Source: Flavobacterium sp. SM15
GTDB taxonomy: Bacteria > Bacteroidota > Bacteroidia > Flavobacteriales > Flavobacteriaceae
DNA length: 64,000 bases
Assembly: GCF_022012335.1 (NCBI RefSeq)
Contig: NZ_JAKLTO010000005.1
Location: 186,001-250,000, forward strand
Direction: 5' to 3'
Made by a program: the position numbers and the translations under genes
In this document: positions 6,222-16,703 of the stretch, in pieces
How positions within the stretch are numbered: the stretch's first letter is position 1
Layout of the letters: every line of letters begins with the position of its first letter
Notes under the pieces: generated by a model
Told to the model about the DNA's origin: nothing
What the model saw: only the letters and a program-made list of their open reading frames with translations
The model's database searches: none

Positions 6222-8831
6222 TTAGAATTTGAAAGAAAGCCTTGCAAATCCGTAGGTTCCGTTGAAGCCCATTTGAACAGCGTCAAAGTTACCACCGGTC
6301 TCTGTTTCTGTATCCTGAATGTCCGGATAAATGTTTAAAAGGTTGTTGGCACCAATAGTTAAACCAATTTTAGATGTAAACTGATAGCCTAAAGATAAAT
6401 CCGTTACGATTTTCGCTCCGTAGTGGTCAACTGTATCGATCCAGTCGATTAATTCGATTTGACCAAAACGTGTAAATCTTAAATTGGTGTTGAACTTTTT
6501 ATTGTAATTATAGTTCAGGTTCAAACCAAATTTACTTTCCGGAGCCGAGGCCAAAAGGAAGTGTTTTTCACGTCTTCCAAAAAGCGTTTCTTTATCGTCT
6601 TCTGTGTTTAAGATACTGTTTCCGTGAATTTCGCCAATGAACATTTTATTTATGTTACCCACAAAAGAAGCACTAATAGTATTGTTTCCGAATGAAGTTT
6701 CGTAAGAAGCTACCATATCCAAACCTACTGTTCTTGTGTCTAAGGCATTAGCAAAGAATTGAACATTGGAAACGTTCATGCCTAGGCTGCTTCCGTCAAA
6801 CTGACCTGTTAAAACGATACGGTCTTTTACGTTTACGAAATATCCGTCAACGGTAGCCGTGAATTTTCCTTTTTTGTAAGTGTATCCTAAACTTGCGTTG
6901 AATGATTTTTCCTGTTTTAATTTTTCAACTCCAAAAGCAGCTGTGATTGGGCTGTCGTTGTTCGCAAGCAAAGTTTCTGAAGCTTGTCCGCTGATATAAT
7001 CCGTAAATTTAAGATTGTAATACTTCTGAGCTAAAGAAGGCGCTCTAAATCCTGAACTTAAGGAATAACGAATTCCTGATGTTTCACAAATTTTAAAGCG
7101 TTGTGCCCATTTAACGTTGAAAGTGCTTCCGAAATCAGTATAGTTTTCATAACGGGCTGCTGCTGCAATAGTAACCATTTCAGACAAATCTAATTCCGTG
7201 TCTGCATAAGCAGCAAAATTACCTCTTGATTTATTTACTTCGTTATCTGGGCTATATCCAGGAAAACCTTGCGAACCTCCTGGTCTTGGTTCACCTGAAA
7301 CCGGATCTGTAGGAACTGTTTGCGTAGATGGATCGGTAATTACGTTACCATTAACATCATAAGTTGCATATGAGCCCTGTTCGCCTGCAAAAATCTTGAA
7401 TTTTTCGGTTCTGTATTCTGCACCAAAAGCGATGTTCAACCCTTTTTTAATGGTTTCAAAATTTCTGGTGAAATGAACACCGGTTGTGTTTTGCATCAAT
7501 TGATGACCACCTGCGTCAAATGAAGTAGGGGAATTGGCCTGTAAGGAAGCGTTCAAAGTGTTGTGGATGTCATAGGTGAAGCGGTTCATCCCAAAAGTAT
7601 TATTGAAATCCACATCCCATTTGGCAAGTTTGGTTCTGAATCCTGCAGATAAAGAATTATCGTTAATTTTAGAGCCGATGATAGGATTGAAACCACCCGG
7701 ATAGATCTCTGGAATGTTTCTCGGGCTGTCAGCTGTTCTTGTATAAGCAAAAGCATCGGAATCACGCAAACTTGTGCCTCCGAAGAAATAAAAATCGGAA
7801 GTAGCTCCTGTGGCAATGGAACCGTTTAAAAACAAACTACCGCTTTTTGCTTCAGCATCCCCAAATTCTTGTCTGTAAATGCTGTATTTGTCTGGGTTTG
7901 CCGGACGGTTGGTGTGGTCTTTTTTCATCACGTCTACAGTAGCATTTAAAAACCCTTTTTCTTTGATTTTAAACCCGTAATTTCCGTTTACCTGAACGGT
8001 GTTTCCATCGATTCCGCTTGATTTGATATCGCTTCCGTAAGGAGTGGAAGCATTGTAAGCACCGTAAGTTACGTTTCCTGTAAACTCACCAACATTATCT
8101 TTCAAAACAATATTGATAACCCCAGCTATGGCATCGGATCCGTATTGTGCTGAGGCACCGTCTCTTAAAACTTCAATACGTTTAATAGAAGCGGCTGGAA
8201 TAGCATTCATATCCGTTCCTGTATTTCCGCGTCCTCTGGAACCGAATAAATTTACCAAAGACGACTGATGTCTTCTTTTTCCATTGATTAAAACCAAGGT
8301 TTGATCTGGTCCTAAACCTCTTAAAGTAGCAGGGTCGATATGGTCGGCACCGTCTGCACCCGACTGTTTGCTGGCATTAAACGATGGGGCAACATATTGC
8401 AATAAGGAGTTGATTTCCACCTGTCCGGTTTTGTTCGCTACATCGCTTACATTGATGATGTCTACGGCCACCGGAGAATCTACAACGGTACGTTTGGTGT
8501 TTCTGGAACCAACCGTTTGAATGGTAACTTCCTGTAGTTCTTGACCTTCTTCCTCAAGTACTACGGCAAGGGTAGTTTCGGATACTTTTACTTCTGTTTT
8601 TTTAAAGCCTAAAGAACTGATTGTTAAAACAGCATTATTGTCTTTAACACTGATGGTGAAAACTCCTTCAGCATCTGTGGTGGTTCCGTTTTGCGTTCCT
8701 TTTTCAATAATTGTTGCACTTGGCACGGGTTGACCGTTTTTGTCCTTAACATTTCCGCTCACGCTCTTTTGAGCATACCCCATTACAGAGCACCCTAAAA
8801 ACAAGAGCAAAAATAAGATGTGTTTTTTCAT
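6222..8831 (-). CDS. TonB-dependent outer membrane receptor
   Basis: An 869-residue TonB-dependent receptor. A signal peptide ends near residue 20 (VMGYAQ), followed by a CarboxypepD_reg-like domain (about 22-105, SGNVKDKNGQPVPSATI), a plug domain (about 120-235, with RGLGPDQTLVLINGKRRH and RIEVLRDGASAQYGSDAIAGVINIVL) and a 22-strand-type barrel ending in the aromatic YGFARLSFKF. There is no SusD-like partner or neighbouring enzyme, so a polysaccharide utilisation role is not supported. The substrate (metal complex, peptide, vitamin) cannot be told. On the minus strand, TATTTTTG at 8861-8854 fits the Bacteroidota -7 box about 25 bases before the start codon. Confidence 0.9.
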   Translation of the reverse strand: MKKHILFLLLFLGCSVMGYAQKSVSGNVKDKNGQPVPSATIIEKGTQNGTTTDAEGVFTISVKDNNAVLTISSLGFKKTEVKVSETTLAVVLEEEGQELQEVTIQTVGSRNTKRTVVDSPVAVDIINVSDVANKTGQVEINSLLQYVAPSFNASKQSGADGADHIDPATLRGLGPDQTLVLINGKRRHQSSLVNLFGSRGRGNTGTDMNAIPAASIKRIEVLRDGASAQYGSDAIAGVINIVLKDNVGEFTGNVTYGAYNASTPYGSDIKSSGIDGNTVQVNGNYGFKIKEKGFLNATVDVMKKDHTNRPANPDKYSIYRQEFGDAEAKSGSLFLNGSIATGATSDFYFFGGTSLRDSDAFAYTRTADSPRNIPEIYPGGFNPIIGSKINDNSLSAGFRTKLAKWDVDFNNTFGMNRFTYDIHNTLNASLQANSPTSFDAGGHQLMQNTTGVHFTRNFETIKKGLNIAFGAEYRTEKFKIFAGEQGSYATYDVNGNVITDPSTQTVPTDPVSGEPRPGGSQGFPGYSPDNEVNKSRGNFAAYADTELDLSEMVTIAAAARYENYTDFGSTFNVKWAQRFKICETSGIRYSLSSGFRAPSLAQKYYNLKFTDYISGQASETLLANNDSPITAAFGVEKLKQEKSFNASLGYTYKKGKFTATVDGYFVNVKDRIVLTGQFDGSSLGMNVSNVQFFANALDTRTVGLDMVASYETSFGNNTISASFVGNINKMFIGEIHGNSILNTEDDKETLFGRREKHFLLASAPESKFGLNLNYNYNKKFNTNLRFTRFGQIELIDWIDTVDHYGAKIVTDLSLGYQFTSKIGLTIGANNLLNIYPDIQDTETETGGNFDAVQMGFNGTYGFARLSFKF

Positions 8832-9023
8832 TTTGGTTTAGTTAAAGTTTTGTCAAAAATATAAAAATTTGTTAAAAATAAAGATAATTTATATTGTTGT
8901 GTAAGATTTTTTCTTCTAAAAAAGTTAAAAAATTTTACACTCAAGTTATTGATAACTTTCTTAAGCGACTATTTCAAATGTTATGGAATTCGATTATATT
9001 AGCAGAAATTCCAAAAAATCTTT

Positions 9024-10886
9024 ATGCTAGAGCAAAATCAGTACACCGAAGACAATATCCGTTCCCTCGACTGGAAAGAGCATATCCGTATGCGTCCCGG
9101 GATGTATATCGGAAAGTTAGGCGACGGTTCTTCCCCCGATGACGGTATCTATATCCTTTTAAAAGAGGTACTTGATAACTGTATCGACGAGTTTGTAATG
9201 GGCGCCGGCAAAACTATAGAAGTCACTGTGAAAGACAAAACGGTTACCGTTCGCGATTACGGACGAGGTATTCCGTTAGGGAAAGTGGTCGATGTTGTGT
9301 CGAAGATGAATACCGGAGGAAAGTATGACTCCAAAGCATTTAAGAAATCCGTTGGTTTGAACGGGGTAGGTACCAAGGCGGTGAATGCGCTTTCGACGTT
9401 TTTCCGTGTGGAATCTGTTCGTGATAATCAGCAAAAAGCAGCCGAGTTTTCAGCTGGAAATCTTACTCTTGAAGAAGATATTCAGGAAACTACCAAACGT
9501 AAGGGAACTAAAGTAACCTTCGTTGCCGACGATACCATTTTCAAGCATTACAAGTACCGAAACGAGTACATCATCCGAATGCTGAAAAACTATTGTTACC
9601 TGAACACGGGTTTAACAATAATCTACAACGGCGAAAAATATTATTCCGACAACGGTTTAAAAGATTTACTAGAAGAAACCATAACGGAAGAAGATTCTGT
9701 ATACCCGATCATCCATTTGAAAGGAGATGATATCGAAATTGCTTTAACGCATAGTAAAACACAATACTCCGAAGAATATTACTCATTCGTAAACGGACAA
9801 AACACTACACAGGGAGGAACGCATTTAGGTGCTTTTCGTGAAGCATTGGTGAAAACCGTAAAAGAGTTTTACAACAAGAATTTTGAAGCGTCCGATATTA
9901 GAAAATCCATCGTTTCCGCAATTTCCGTAAAAGTGGAAGAACCTGTTTTCGAATCCCAGACCAAAACCAAATTGGGTTCTACCGAAATGGGGCCGGGCTT
10001 GGCTTCCGTTCGTACGTTTGTAAACGATTTTATCAAAACGAAATTAGACAACTTTTTACATAAAAATCCTGAAATCGCCGATGCCTTACTGAAGAAAATC
10101 CTTCAGGCGGAACGCGAACGTAAGGAACTTTCCGGAATTAGAAAATTAGCGAGGGATCGTGCTAAAAAGGCGAGTCTTCACAATAAAAAATTACGTGATT
10201 GCCGTGTGCATTTAACCGATGCTAAAAACCCGAGAAGCTTAGAAAGTACGCTTTTCATCACCGAGGGAGATTCCGCATCCGGATCGATTACCAAATCGCG
10301 TGATGTGAATACACAGGCGGTTTTCAGTTTGCGTGGTAAGCCTTTGAATTCGTACGGGATGAGTAAAAAAATCGTGTACGAAAACGAAGAATTCAACTTG
10401 CTTCAGGCGGCTTTGGATATTGAAGAAGACATGGAAAACCTGCGTTACAACAACATTGTAATCGCAACCGATGCCGACGTTGACGGGATGCACATCCGTT
10501 TGCTTTTGATTACATTTTTCCTTCAATTTTTCCCGGAATTAATCAAAGAAGGACATTTGTATATTCTGCAAACTCCACTTTTCCGAGTTCGAAACAAAAA
10601 GAAAACCATCTACTGTTACAGCGAACAGGAACGAATCGATGCTATTGAAGAACTAAAACCGAAACCGGAAATCACCCGATTCAAGGGATTGGGAGAGATT
10701 TCACCCGACGAGTTCAAACATTTCATTGGCGAAGACATCCGCTTGGATCCGGTGATGCTGGATAAAGCAACGTCCATTGAAAAACTGTTGGAATTCTACA
10801 TGGGGAAAAACACGCCGGACCGTCAGGATTTCATTATCAAGAATTTGAAAGTGGAGTTGGATACGGTGGAGGAACTTTCGAGTTAA
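9024..10886 (+). CDS. parE: DNA topoisomerase IV subunit B (ParE)
   Basis: A 620-residue GyrB/ParE-family ATPase subunit. The GHKL ATPase carries the Mg-binding asparagine N52 in [10 protein letters not shown], the glycine-rich GVNGV-type loop as [18 protein letters not shown], and the transducer domain. The TOPRIM domain begins TEGDSASG (E414), continues with [10 protein letters not shown] and closes near [13 protein letters not shown]. Paired with the following GyrA/ParC-type gene, it forms the ATP-dependent enzyme that decatenates daughter chromosomes. The short TOPRIM region without the GyrB insert and the parC neighbour favour ParE over GyrB. A 249-base ORF overlapping its start at 8894 in another frame is spurious. 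Confidence 0.93.
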   Translation: MLEQNQYTEDNIRSLDWKEHIRMRPGMYIGKLGDGSSPDDGIYILLKEVLDNCIDEFVMGAGKTIEVTVKDKTVTVRDYGRGIPLGKVVDVVSKMNTGGKYDSKAFKKSVGLNGVGTKAVNALSTFFRVESVRDNQQKAAEFSAGNLTLEEDIQETTKRKGTKVTFVADDTIFKHYKYRNEYIIRMLKNYCYLNTGLTIIYNGEKYYSDNGLKDLLEETITEEDSVYPIIHLKGDDIEIALTHSKTQYSEEYYSFVNGQNTTQGGTHLGAFREALVKTVKEFYNKNFEASDIRKSIVSAISVKVEEPVFESQTKTKLGSTEMGPGLASVRTFVNDFIKTKLDNFLHKNPEIADALLKKILQAERERKELSGIRKLARDRAKKASLHNKKLRDCRVHLTDAKNPRSLESTLFITEGDSASGSITKSRDVNTQAVFSLRGKPLNSYGMSKKIVYENEEFNLLQAALDIEEDMENLRYNNIVIATDADVDGMHIRLLLITFFLQFFPELIKEGHLYILQTPLFRVRNKKKTIYCYSEQERIDAIEELKPKPEITRFKGLGEISPDEFKHFIGEDIRLDPVMLDKATSIEKLLEFYMGKNTPDRQDFIIKNLKVELDTVEELSS

Positions 10887-10953
10887 TTTCAGTCACAGTT
10901 TAAAGCAAATATCAACCAAGTAGAAACGTTAACTATAATTGTTAACTGAAAAT

Positions 10954-13665
10954 ATGAGCGAAGAAAACGAAAATATAAACGAAGATTTGAACCCGGAAGA
11001 AGATAATTTTTCAGAGGAAACTCATTCCGAAGAAAATGCAACTTTCGAAGGTGAGCATTTTTACGACAACGAAGAGAACAATCCCGAAGATACCATTACC
11101 AAAGTAACCGGTATGTATAAGGATTGGTTCCTTGACTATGCTTCTTATGTAATCCTGGAGCGTGCTGTGCCAGCTATCGAAGACGGTTTCAAACCGGTGC
11201 AGCGACGTATCATGCACTCCATGAAAGAGTTAGATGACGGGCGTTACAATAAAGTGGCGAACGTGGTTGGACACACCATGCAGTATCACCCACACGGAGA
11301 TGCGAGTATCGGGGACGCTATGGTACAAATCGGTCAAAAGGATTTGCTGATTGACTGCCAAGGAAACTGGGGAAATATCTTAACGGGTGATGGAGCTGCA
11401 GCTTCGCGTTATATCGAGGCTAGAATTTCCAAATTCGGGTTGGAAGTTTTGTATTCGCCAAAAATTACCGAGTGGGGTGTTTCTTACGATGGTCGTCGTG
11501 CGGAACCGATTAACTTACCGGTAAAATTTCCATTGTTGTTAGCACAGGGCGGGGAAGGGATTGCCGTTGGTTTATCCACAAAACTTCTGCCTCACAATTT
11601 CAATGAATTAATCGATGCGTCGATCAAAATATTAAAAGGGAAACCGTTTACGTTATTCCCGGATTTTCCAACAGCCGGTATTGCCGATGTTTCCAACTAC
11701 AACGACGGAATGCGTGGCGGACGTGTACGCGTGCGTGCCAAAATTTCCCAGTTGGATAAGCAAACCTTGGTGATTACCCAAATTCCGTTTTCGACCAATA
11801 CATCAACCTTGATTGACAGTATTCTGAAAGCGAACGACAAAGGGAAAATAAAAATCAAGAAAATTGAAGACAACACTGCTGCTGAGGTTGAAATTTTAAT
11901 TCACCTTCCGCCGGGAGTTTCTCCGGATAAAACCATTGATGCACTTTACGCCTTTACAGCTTGTGAAACGTCAATTGCGCCGTTAGGTTGTGTGATTCAG
12001 AATCACAAGCCTTTGTTTATTGGAGTTTCCGACATGTTGAAAATCTCAACCAACAGAACGGTTGATTTGTTAAGACAAGAGCTTGAAATCCAATTGCAGG
12101 AACTGGAAACGAAATGGCATTTTTCAACACTTGAAAAAATCTTCATCCGTGAAGAAATGTACATCGACTTTAAATTGTATTCCGATAAAGAATCGTTATT
12201 CGAGTATATGTACAAACGTTTCGAACCGTTCCGAAAACAATTAATGCGCGACATTATCGATGAAGATTTGCAAAAACTGACGCAAATCCCGATGATTCGT
12301 ATCACGCGTTTCGACTCCGATAAAGCGGATGAATTGATTGCGAAACTGGAAGACGAAATGGCTCAGGTTAAACATCATTTAGAAAATCTGATAGACTTTG
12401 CTATTGATTATTTCGCCAAGCTGAAAGAGAAGTACGGAAAAGGTCGCGAACGTCAGACGGAAATCCGAAACTTTGATACTATTGAAGCGACGAAAGTTGT
12501 ACTTAGAAATACAAAATTATATGTAAACCGCGAGGAAGGGTTCATCGGAACCGGACTGAAAAAAGACGAATACGTTGCAGATTGTTCCGATATTGACGAT
12601 GTGATTGTGTTCCTTCGCGATGGTAAAATGATGATTTCCAAAGTTGATGAAAAGAAATTCGTCGGGAAAGATATCATTCACGTAGCGGTTTTCGATAAGA
12701 ACGACAAGCGTACGATTTATAACATGATTTATCGCGACGGAAAATCGGGATCCTCGTTTATAAAACGTTTTAACGTTTCTGGAGTAACACGTGACAAAGC
12801 CTACGATTTAACTCAGGAAAAGCCGGGTTCTATGGTATTGTATTTTTCACATAACCCGAACGGTGAAGCTGAGGTAGTTACAATTTTACTGCGTCAGGTT
12901 GGAAGTGTAAAAAAACTGAAATGGGATGTGGATTTTGCCGACATTGCCATCAAAGGACGAGCTTCCAAAGGAAATACGGTTTCGAAATATCCGATTAAGA
13001 AAATTGAATTAAAGGAAAAAGGAATCTCCACGTTGCGACCTCGTAAAATTTGGTTTGACGATACGGTTCAGCGTTTGAATGTAGATGGAAGAGGCGAGCT
13101 GTTAGGTGAATTCCGCCCGAACGACCGTTTGTTGATTATTAACCAATCCGGTAAATTAAAAACGATTATTCCGGAGTTGACCACACATTTCGAGGAAGAC
13201 ATGATCATCCTTGAAAAATGGCATCCGAAGAAACCGGTTTCGGCTATTTACTATGACGGAGAAAAAGAGCGTTACTTTATAAAACGTTTCTTGGTAGAGA
13301 ACGAAAACAAAGAGGAAATCTTTATTTCGGAACACGAAAAATCACAATTGGAAATCGTTTCTACAGATTGGAGACCGGTTGCAGAAATCGTTTTTGCCAA
13401 AAATAAAGGCATTCAGAAAGAGAACCAAACTATCGACATGGAGCAGTTCATTGCTGTAAAAGGTATAAAGGCGTTAGGAAATCAACTGACGACTGATAAA
13501 CTGAAACAGGTGAATCTTCTCGAACCGCTTCCGTATGAAGAGCCAATTGAAGTAATTCCGGAAGAAATTGAAGTGAATCCGGATTCAGGTGAAGAAGGTA
13601 CTGATTTAACCGACTACAACATCAGTTTAGACGATGACGGTCAGATAACACTAACTTTAGAATAA
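10954..13665 (+). CDS. parC: DNA topoisomerase IV subunit A (ParC)
   Basis: A 903-residue GyrA/ParC-family subunit. I chose ATG 10954 over the in-frame TTG 10939 because the protein then begins MSEENENINE. An acidic N-terminal tail (about 50 residues, Glu/Asn-rich) precedes the winged-helix domain, with QRRIMHSMKELDDGRYNK and YHPHGDASIGDAMV. The catalytic tyrosine is Y153 in ASRYIEAR. A coiled-coil and a C-terminal beta-pinwheel follow, and the tail is again acidic (EEIEVNPDSGEEGTDL). It lies 67 bases after parE and ends at a terminator, so parE-parC look like one operon. Confidence 0.93.
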   Translation: MSEENENINEDLNPEEDNFSEETHSEENATFEGEHFYDNEENNPEDTITKVTGMYKDWFLDYASYVILERAVPAIEDGFKPVQRRIMHSMKELDDGRYNKVANVVGHTMQYHPHGDASIGDAMVQIGQKDLLIDCQGNWGNILTGDGAAASRYIEARISKFGLEVLYSPKITEWGVSYDGRRAEPINLPVKFPLLLAQGGEGIAVGLSTKLLPHNFNELIDASIKILKGKPFTLFPDFPTAGIADVSNYNDGMRGGRVRVRAKISQLDKQTLVITQIPFSTNTSTLIDSILKANDKGKIKIKKIEDNTAAEVEILIHLPPGVSPDKTIDALYAFTACETSIAPLGCVIQNHKPLFIGVSDMLKISTNRTVDLLRQELEIQLQELETKWHFSTLEKIFIREEMYIDFKLYSDKESLFEYMYKRFEPFRKQLMRDIIDEDLQKLTQIPMIRITRFDSDKADELIAKLEDEMAQVKHHLENLIDFAIDYFAKLKEKYGKGRERQTEIRNFDTIEATKVVLRNTKLYVNREEGFIGTGLKKDEYVADCSDIDDVIVFLRDGKMMISKVDEKKFVGKDIIHVAVFDKNDKRTIYNMIYRDGKSGSSFIKRFNVSGVTRDKAYDLTQEKPGSMVLYFSHNPNGEAEVVTILLRQVGSVKKLKWDVDFADIAIKGRASKGNTVSKYPIKKIELKEKGISTLRPRKIWFDDTVQRLNVDGRGELLGEFRPNDRLLIINQSGKLKTIIPELTTHFEEDMIILEKWHPKKPVSAIYYDGEKERYFIKRFLVENENKEEIFISEHEKSQLEIVSTDWRPVAEIVFAKNKGIQKENQTIDMEQFIAVKGIKALGNQLTTDKLKQVNLLEPLPYEEPIEVIPEEIEVNPDSGEEGTDLTDYNISLDDDGQITLTLE

Positions 13666-13667
13666 AC

Positions 13668-13704
13668 AAAAGGAGGATTTCAATAATGAGATCCTCCTTT
13701 TTTC
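13668..13704 (+). terminator. Terminator after parC
   Basis: An 11-bp stem AAAAGGAGGAT/ATCCTCCTTTT with a 12-nt loop runs into T residues. Confidence 0.8.
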
Positions 13705-13717
13705 TTCTTTAGTTGCT

Positions 13718-14536
13718 CTATTTTTCAGTATTTCCAACCCATGCAATGATTCTTAAAGGACCACCAGTGCCGTTTTTTATTTTCATTGGGAGCGCGATTA
13801 TATAGATTCCGGTTTCCGGTAATTCCTGAAGATTGGCAAGGTTCTCAAAACCTAAAATATTTTCACCGCAAAGAATTTGATGCGTTTTAAACTCTTTTGA
13901 CTGTCCATAATCGATGCTTGGGGTATCAATGCCTACTGCTTTAATTTTTCTGTTTTTTACAAGCCATTCTGAAAGTATAGGATCGATACCCGGAAAATGT
14001 AAATGAGGAATAGCTGCATCCCCTTTGATGGCTGTGCCTAAGTATTTACTTTTATCAGGGTAGAATTTGCCCCAACCCGTTCTAAATAGCAAAAATGAAC
14101 CTCTTGGTATTGTTCCGTTACTTTTTTCCCATGCTTCCACATCTGTAATACTAATTTGATAATCGGGATTAATTTTAGATTTTGCGCTTATGTCAACAAG
14201 TATTGCTGTTCCGTTAAGTTGTTCTAAAGGAATCTGCTCAGTACTCCACTTTCCTTTTGCGAAATGAATGGGTGCATCTAGATGCGTTCCTCCATGTTCA
14301 GGCGCACAAAATTCATTGGAGGCATAAAAGAAACCGCCAGATGTAATTCCATTGAACTGCGTATTCAGCTTAAAACCTGTTGGATTGTTTGGCCAGTAAA
14401 TAGTGGCTTGGGAAAAATCATAAGTTAGGTCAATCCACTTGCCCGTGGCCAGTACTTCAGACAAGGTTTGTTTTTTTTCAGACCTTGCGCAAGAGCATAA
14501 ACCCAATAAAAGAGAAAAATAAATAAAATGCTTCAT
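13718..14536 (-). CDS. Cyclase-family (kynurenine formamidase-like) lipoprotein
   Basis: A 272-residue metal-dependent hydrolase of the cyclase family (PF04199, which includes KynB). A lipoprotein signal ends LGLCSC (lipobox cysteine near residue 16), so it is probably anchored in an envelope membrane. The metal-binding signature HGGTHLDAPIHF is present (about residues 80-91), as is a later GIDTPSIDYG segment of the family. Cytoplasmic kynurenine formamidases lack a lipobox, so the substrate here is probably different. A 92-base gap separates it from the upstream alcohol dehydrogenase gene on the same strand, and they may be co-transcribed. Confidence 0.85.
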   Translation of the reverse strand: MKHFIYFSLLLGLCSCARSEKKQTLSEVLATGKWIDLTYDFSQATIYWPNNPTGFKLNTQFNGITSGGFFYASNEFCAPEHGGTHLDAPIHFAKGKWSTEQIPLEQLNGTAILVDISAKSKINPDYQISITDVEAWEKSNGTIPRGSFLLFRTGWGKFYPDKSKYLGTAIKGDAAIPHLHFPGIDPILSEWLVKNRKIKAVGIDTPSIDYGQSKEFKTHQILCGENILGFENLANLQELPETGIYIIALPMKIKNGTGGPLRIIAWVGNTEK

Positions 14537-14628
14537 AACGCTAAAATTTAATCACAAATAGTTATAACCTTTTCTGTGGTTTAAAAAGGGATGATAAAGA
14601 ATTAGCTTATATAAATTTTCTATAGTTA

Positions 14629-15636
14629 TTAATTTTTTAAAACAATACGAAAACGCGCTTTTCCACTTTCTAAATGTTTAAAAGCTTCATTAACTTTTTC
14701 CATCGGAAATTCTTCCACGGTCGGATAAATGTTATGTCTTACACAAAAGTCTAACATCGTTTGAGTTAATGCAGGGCTTCCAAGCGGACTTCCGCCAACA
14801 CTTTTTTGGCCGCTAAGTAGAGTAAAGGCTGGAATTGCCATTGGTTCCAACACCGCACCTACGTTATGGAATTTCCCTTTTGGAGCTAAGGCAACCAGAT
14901 AAGAATTCCAGTCGAGTGTTGCATTGGCGGTATTAAGAATGAAATTGAGTTGTCCTTTGATGCTTTGTAATTCTGCAGGATTTTTAGAATCAATAACTTT
15001 TGAAGCTCCCATTGCTAGAATTTCATCTTTTTTATTTGCATTAGAACTAAAAGCGATTACTTCACAACCCCAATGTTTTAAAAATTTTATTGCCATGTGT
15101 CCTAAACCTCCGATACCAATTACACCGACTTTGTCAGTTGGTCTAACTCCTGAGATGATAATTGGATTGAAAACGGTAATCCCACCACAAAGTAAAGGGC
15201 CTGCTTTAGCCATATCGATATCTTTCGGTAAGGGAATTGCCCACGACCAATGTGCTCTAACGTAATTGGCAAACCCGCCATGACGCCCAACAATAGTTTG
15301 TTCTGAATTGCTACAGAGATGATGGCTGCCATCCATACACTCATGACAATGCATGCAAGATTCGGAATACCAACCCAATCCGACTTTATCTCCTACTTTT
15401 AGATGTTTGACTTCGCTACCCAGAGCAACAATTTCACCGACAACTTCATGTCCCGGAACAATCGGATATTGTGTCATGCCCCATTCGTTGTTTACCATGC
15501 TCAAATCGGAATGGCAAACCCCACAATAGGTTACTTTGATATCGAGTTGTTCATTCCCAAGATCGGGTAGTTCATAAGTGAATTTTTCAAATGAGCCTTT
15601 AGGCTGATTAACGGCAAATGCATTTACTGTTCTCAT
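14629..15636 (-). CDS. Zinc-dependent NAD(P) alcohol dehydrogenase (YahK/CAD type)
   Basis: A 335-residue medium-chain dehydrogenase. The catalytic zinc site shows YCGVCHSD and GHEVVGEI. The structural zinc cysteines follow the C-x2-C-x2-C-x7-C pattern in CMHCHECMDGSHHLC. The Rossmann loop is GIGGLGHMAIKF. The YahK/cinnamyl-alcohol dehydrogenase group typically reduces broad aldehydes with NADPH; the residues after the second cofactor strand (FSSNANKK) fit an NADPH preference. The protein is cytoplasmic. Upstream is terC in the same direction, separated by a terminator, so this gene probably has its own promoter. Confidence 0.88.
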   Translation of the reverse strand: MRTVNAFAVNQPKGSFEKFTYELPDLGNEQLDIKVTYCGVCHSDLSMVNNEWGMTQYPIVPGHEVVGEIVALGSEVKHLKVGDKVGLGWYSESCMHCHECMDGSHHLCSNSEQTIVGRHGGFANYVRAHWSWAIPLPKDIDMAKAGPLLCGGITVFNPIIISGVRPTDKVGVIGIGGLGHMAIKFLKHWGCEVIAFSSNANKKDEILAMGASKVIDSKNPAELQSIKGQLNFILNTANATLDWNSYLVALAPKGKFHNVGAVLEPMAIPAFTLLSGQKSVGGSPLGSPALTQTMLDFCVRHNIYPTVEEFPMEKVNEAFKHLESGKARFRIVLKN

Positions 15637-15742
15637 CTTGATTGTTTTAGATTACAATTTTTGATGGTCAAGTTTCAGATTCGGATTTTAAAGTTAGATT
15701 TTTTTATTGAGCTAGAGTTTCAAGATTCTGTAAATTAGATGA

Positions 15743-15780
15743 TTGCAAAAAAAATCCCGTTTAATAACGGGATTTTTATT
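15743..15780 (-). terminator. Terminator after terC
   Basis: A stem AAATCCCGTT/AACGGGATTT with a 4-nt loop is followed on the minus strand by a run of eight T residues. Confidence 0.85.
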
Positions 15781-15799
15781 TTTAAATATAACATCTACC

Positions 15800-16657
15800 T
15801 TAGTTGGTAACGTCCGTATCTTTTAATTTCTGATCAAGAATTTTATTATTGTGTAACTGTACTGGTTTTTTTGCATTTTTCTTCATTTTCAGGTTTAAGA
15901 ATTCCACAAACAATGAGAAGAAAATGGCAAAGTATAAATAGCCTTTTGGTATGCTGTGTACTTCTGTTCCACCGAAGAACTTCAATTCGGCTAAATGAGA
16001 ACCTTCTGCCAGTAACATTACACCAATCAATATTAAGAATGATAAACCTAAAATTTGGATGGTAGGGTGTTCGTTAACAAATTTTGAAACCGGTCCGGCA
16101 AAAATCAGCATAATTATAATCGAGATAACAATAGCTCCTACCATGATTTCCAATGCGCCGGCAGGACCAAAACCAACAGGAGGTTCAGCAGCACTTACAA
16201 GTCCAACCGCTGTTAAGATACTGTCAAAGGAAAACACGATGTTTAATAAAGCGATTTGAATGATGGCACCCGATAAAGAAGCACTTGCTTTTCCTGATGT
16301 AGCTTCTTCTTCACCTTCTAATTTGTGGTGGATTTCAGATACTGATTTATAAAGTAAAAACAATCCTCCTCCAAAAACAATTAAGCTTTGCCCTGATATT
16401 CCTCCGGATACAAAGCTCCAGTCAAAATCAAAAAACGATTCTTTCAAACTCATTACCCATGTGATACCAAATAGAAGGATGATTCTAAAGGCCATCGCTA
16501 ATAAAAGTCCTATTCTTCTTGCTTTAGGCTGATCTTCCGCACGCAATTTTCCGGATACAATCGATAAGAAAACGATGTTGTCGATACCTAAAATAATCTC
16601 TAAAAAAGTTAAGGTTAATAATGCAATCCAAGCATCTGGGTTTAATAATGTTTCCAT
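15800..16657 (-). CDS. TerC family integral membrane protein
   Basis: A 285-residue multi-pass membrane protein of the TerC/Alx family, which exports Mn2+ or helps metallate exported proteins in studied bacteria. Acidic membrane residues typical of the family are visible: FLEIILGIDNIVFLSIVSGK near the N-terminus and FSFDSILTAVGL in the second half, a repeated E/D-bearing pattern. About seven hydrophobic segments are present. It is an isolated gene with a terminator, not next to tellurium resistance genes, so a role in metal homeostasis is more likely than tellurite resistance. Confidence 0.9.
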   Translation of the reverse strand: METLLNPDAWIALLTLTFLEIILGIDNIVFLSIVSGKLRAEDQPKARRIGLLLAMAFRIILLFGITWVMSLKESFFDFDWSFVSGGISGQSLIVFGGGLFLLYKSVSEIHHKLEGEEEATSGKASASLSGAIIQIALLNIVFSFDSILTAVGLVSAAEPPVGFGPAGALEIMVGAIVISIIIMLIFAGPVSKFVNEHPTIQILGLSFLILIGVMLLAEGSHLAELKFFGGTEVHSIPKGYLYFAIFFSLFVEFLNLKMKKNAKKPVQLHNNKILDQKLKDTDVTN

Positions 16658-16703
16658 TTAATGTTTTTGGTTTTTGTATTTAAATTCTGCTGTTAAACGT
16701 AAG

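Noticed and set aside
6222..8831. A SusC-type polysaccharide utilisation locus
   Set aside because: There is no SusD gene, glycoside hydrolase or sugar regulator nearby; the receptor is flanked by unrelated genes.
8894..9142. An 82-codon plus-strand ORF before parE
   Set aside because: It overlaps the conserved start of parE in another frame, and its second half is basic out-of-frame sequence.
10939..10953. TTG start giving a five-residue longer ParC
   Set aside because: The ATG at 10954 opens the usual acidic N-terminus, and nothing conserved is lost.
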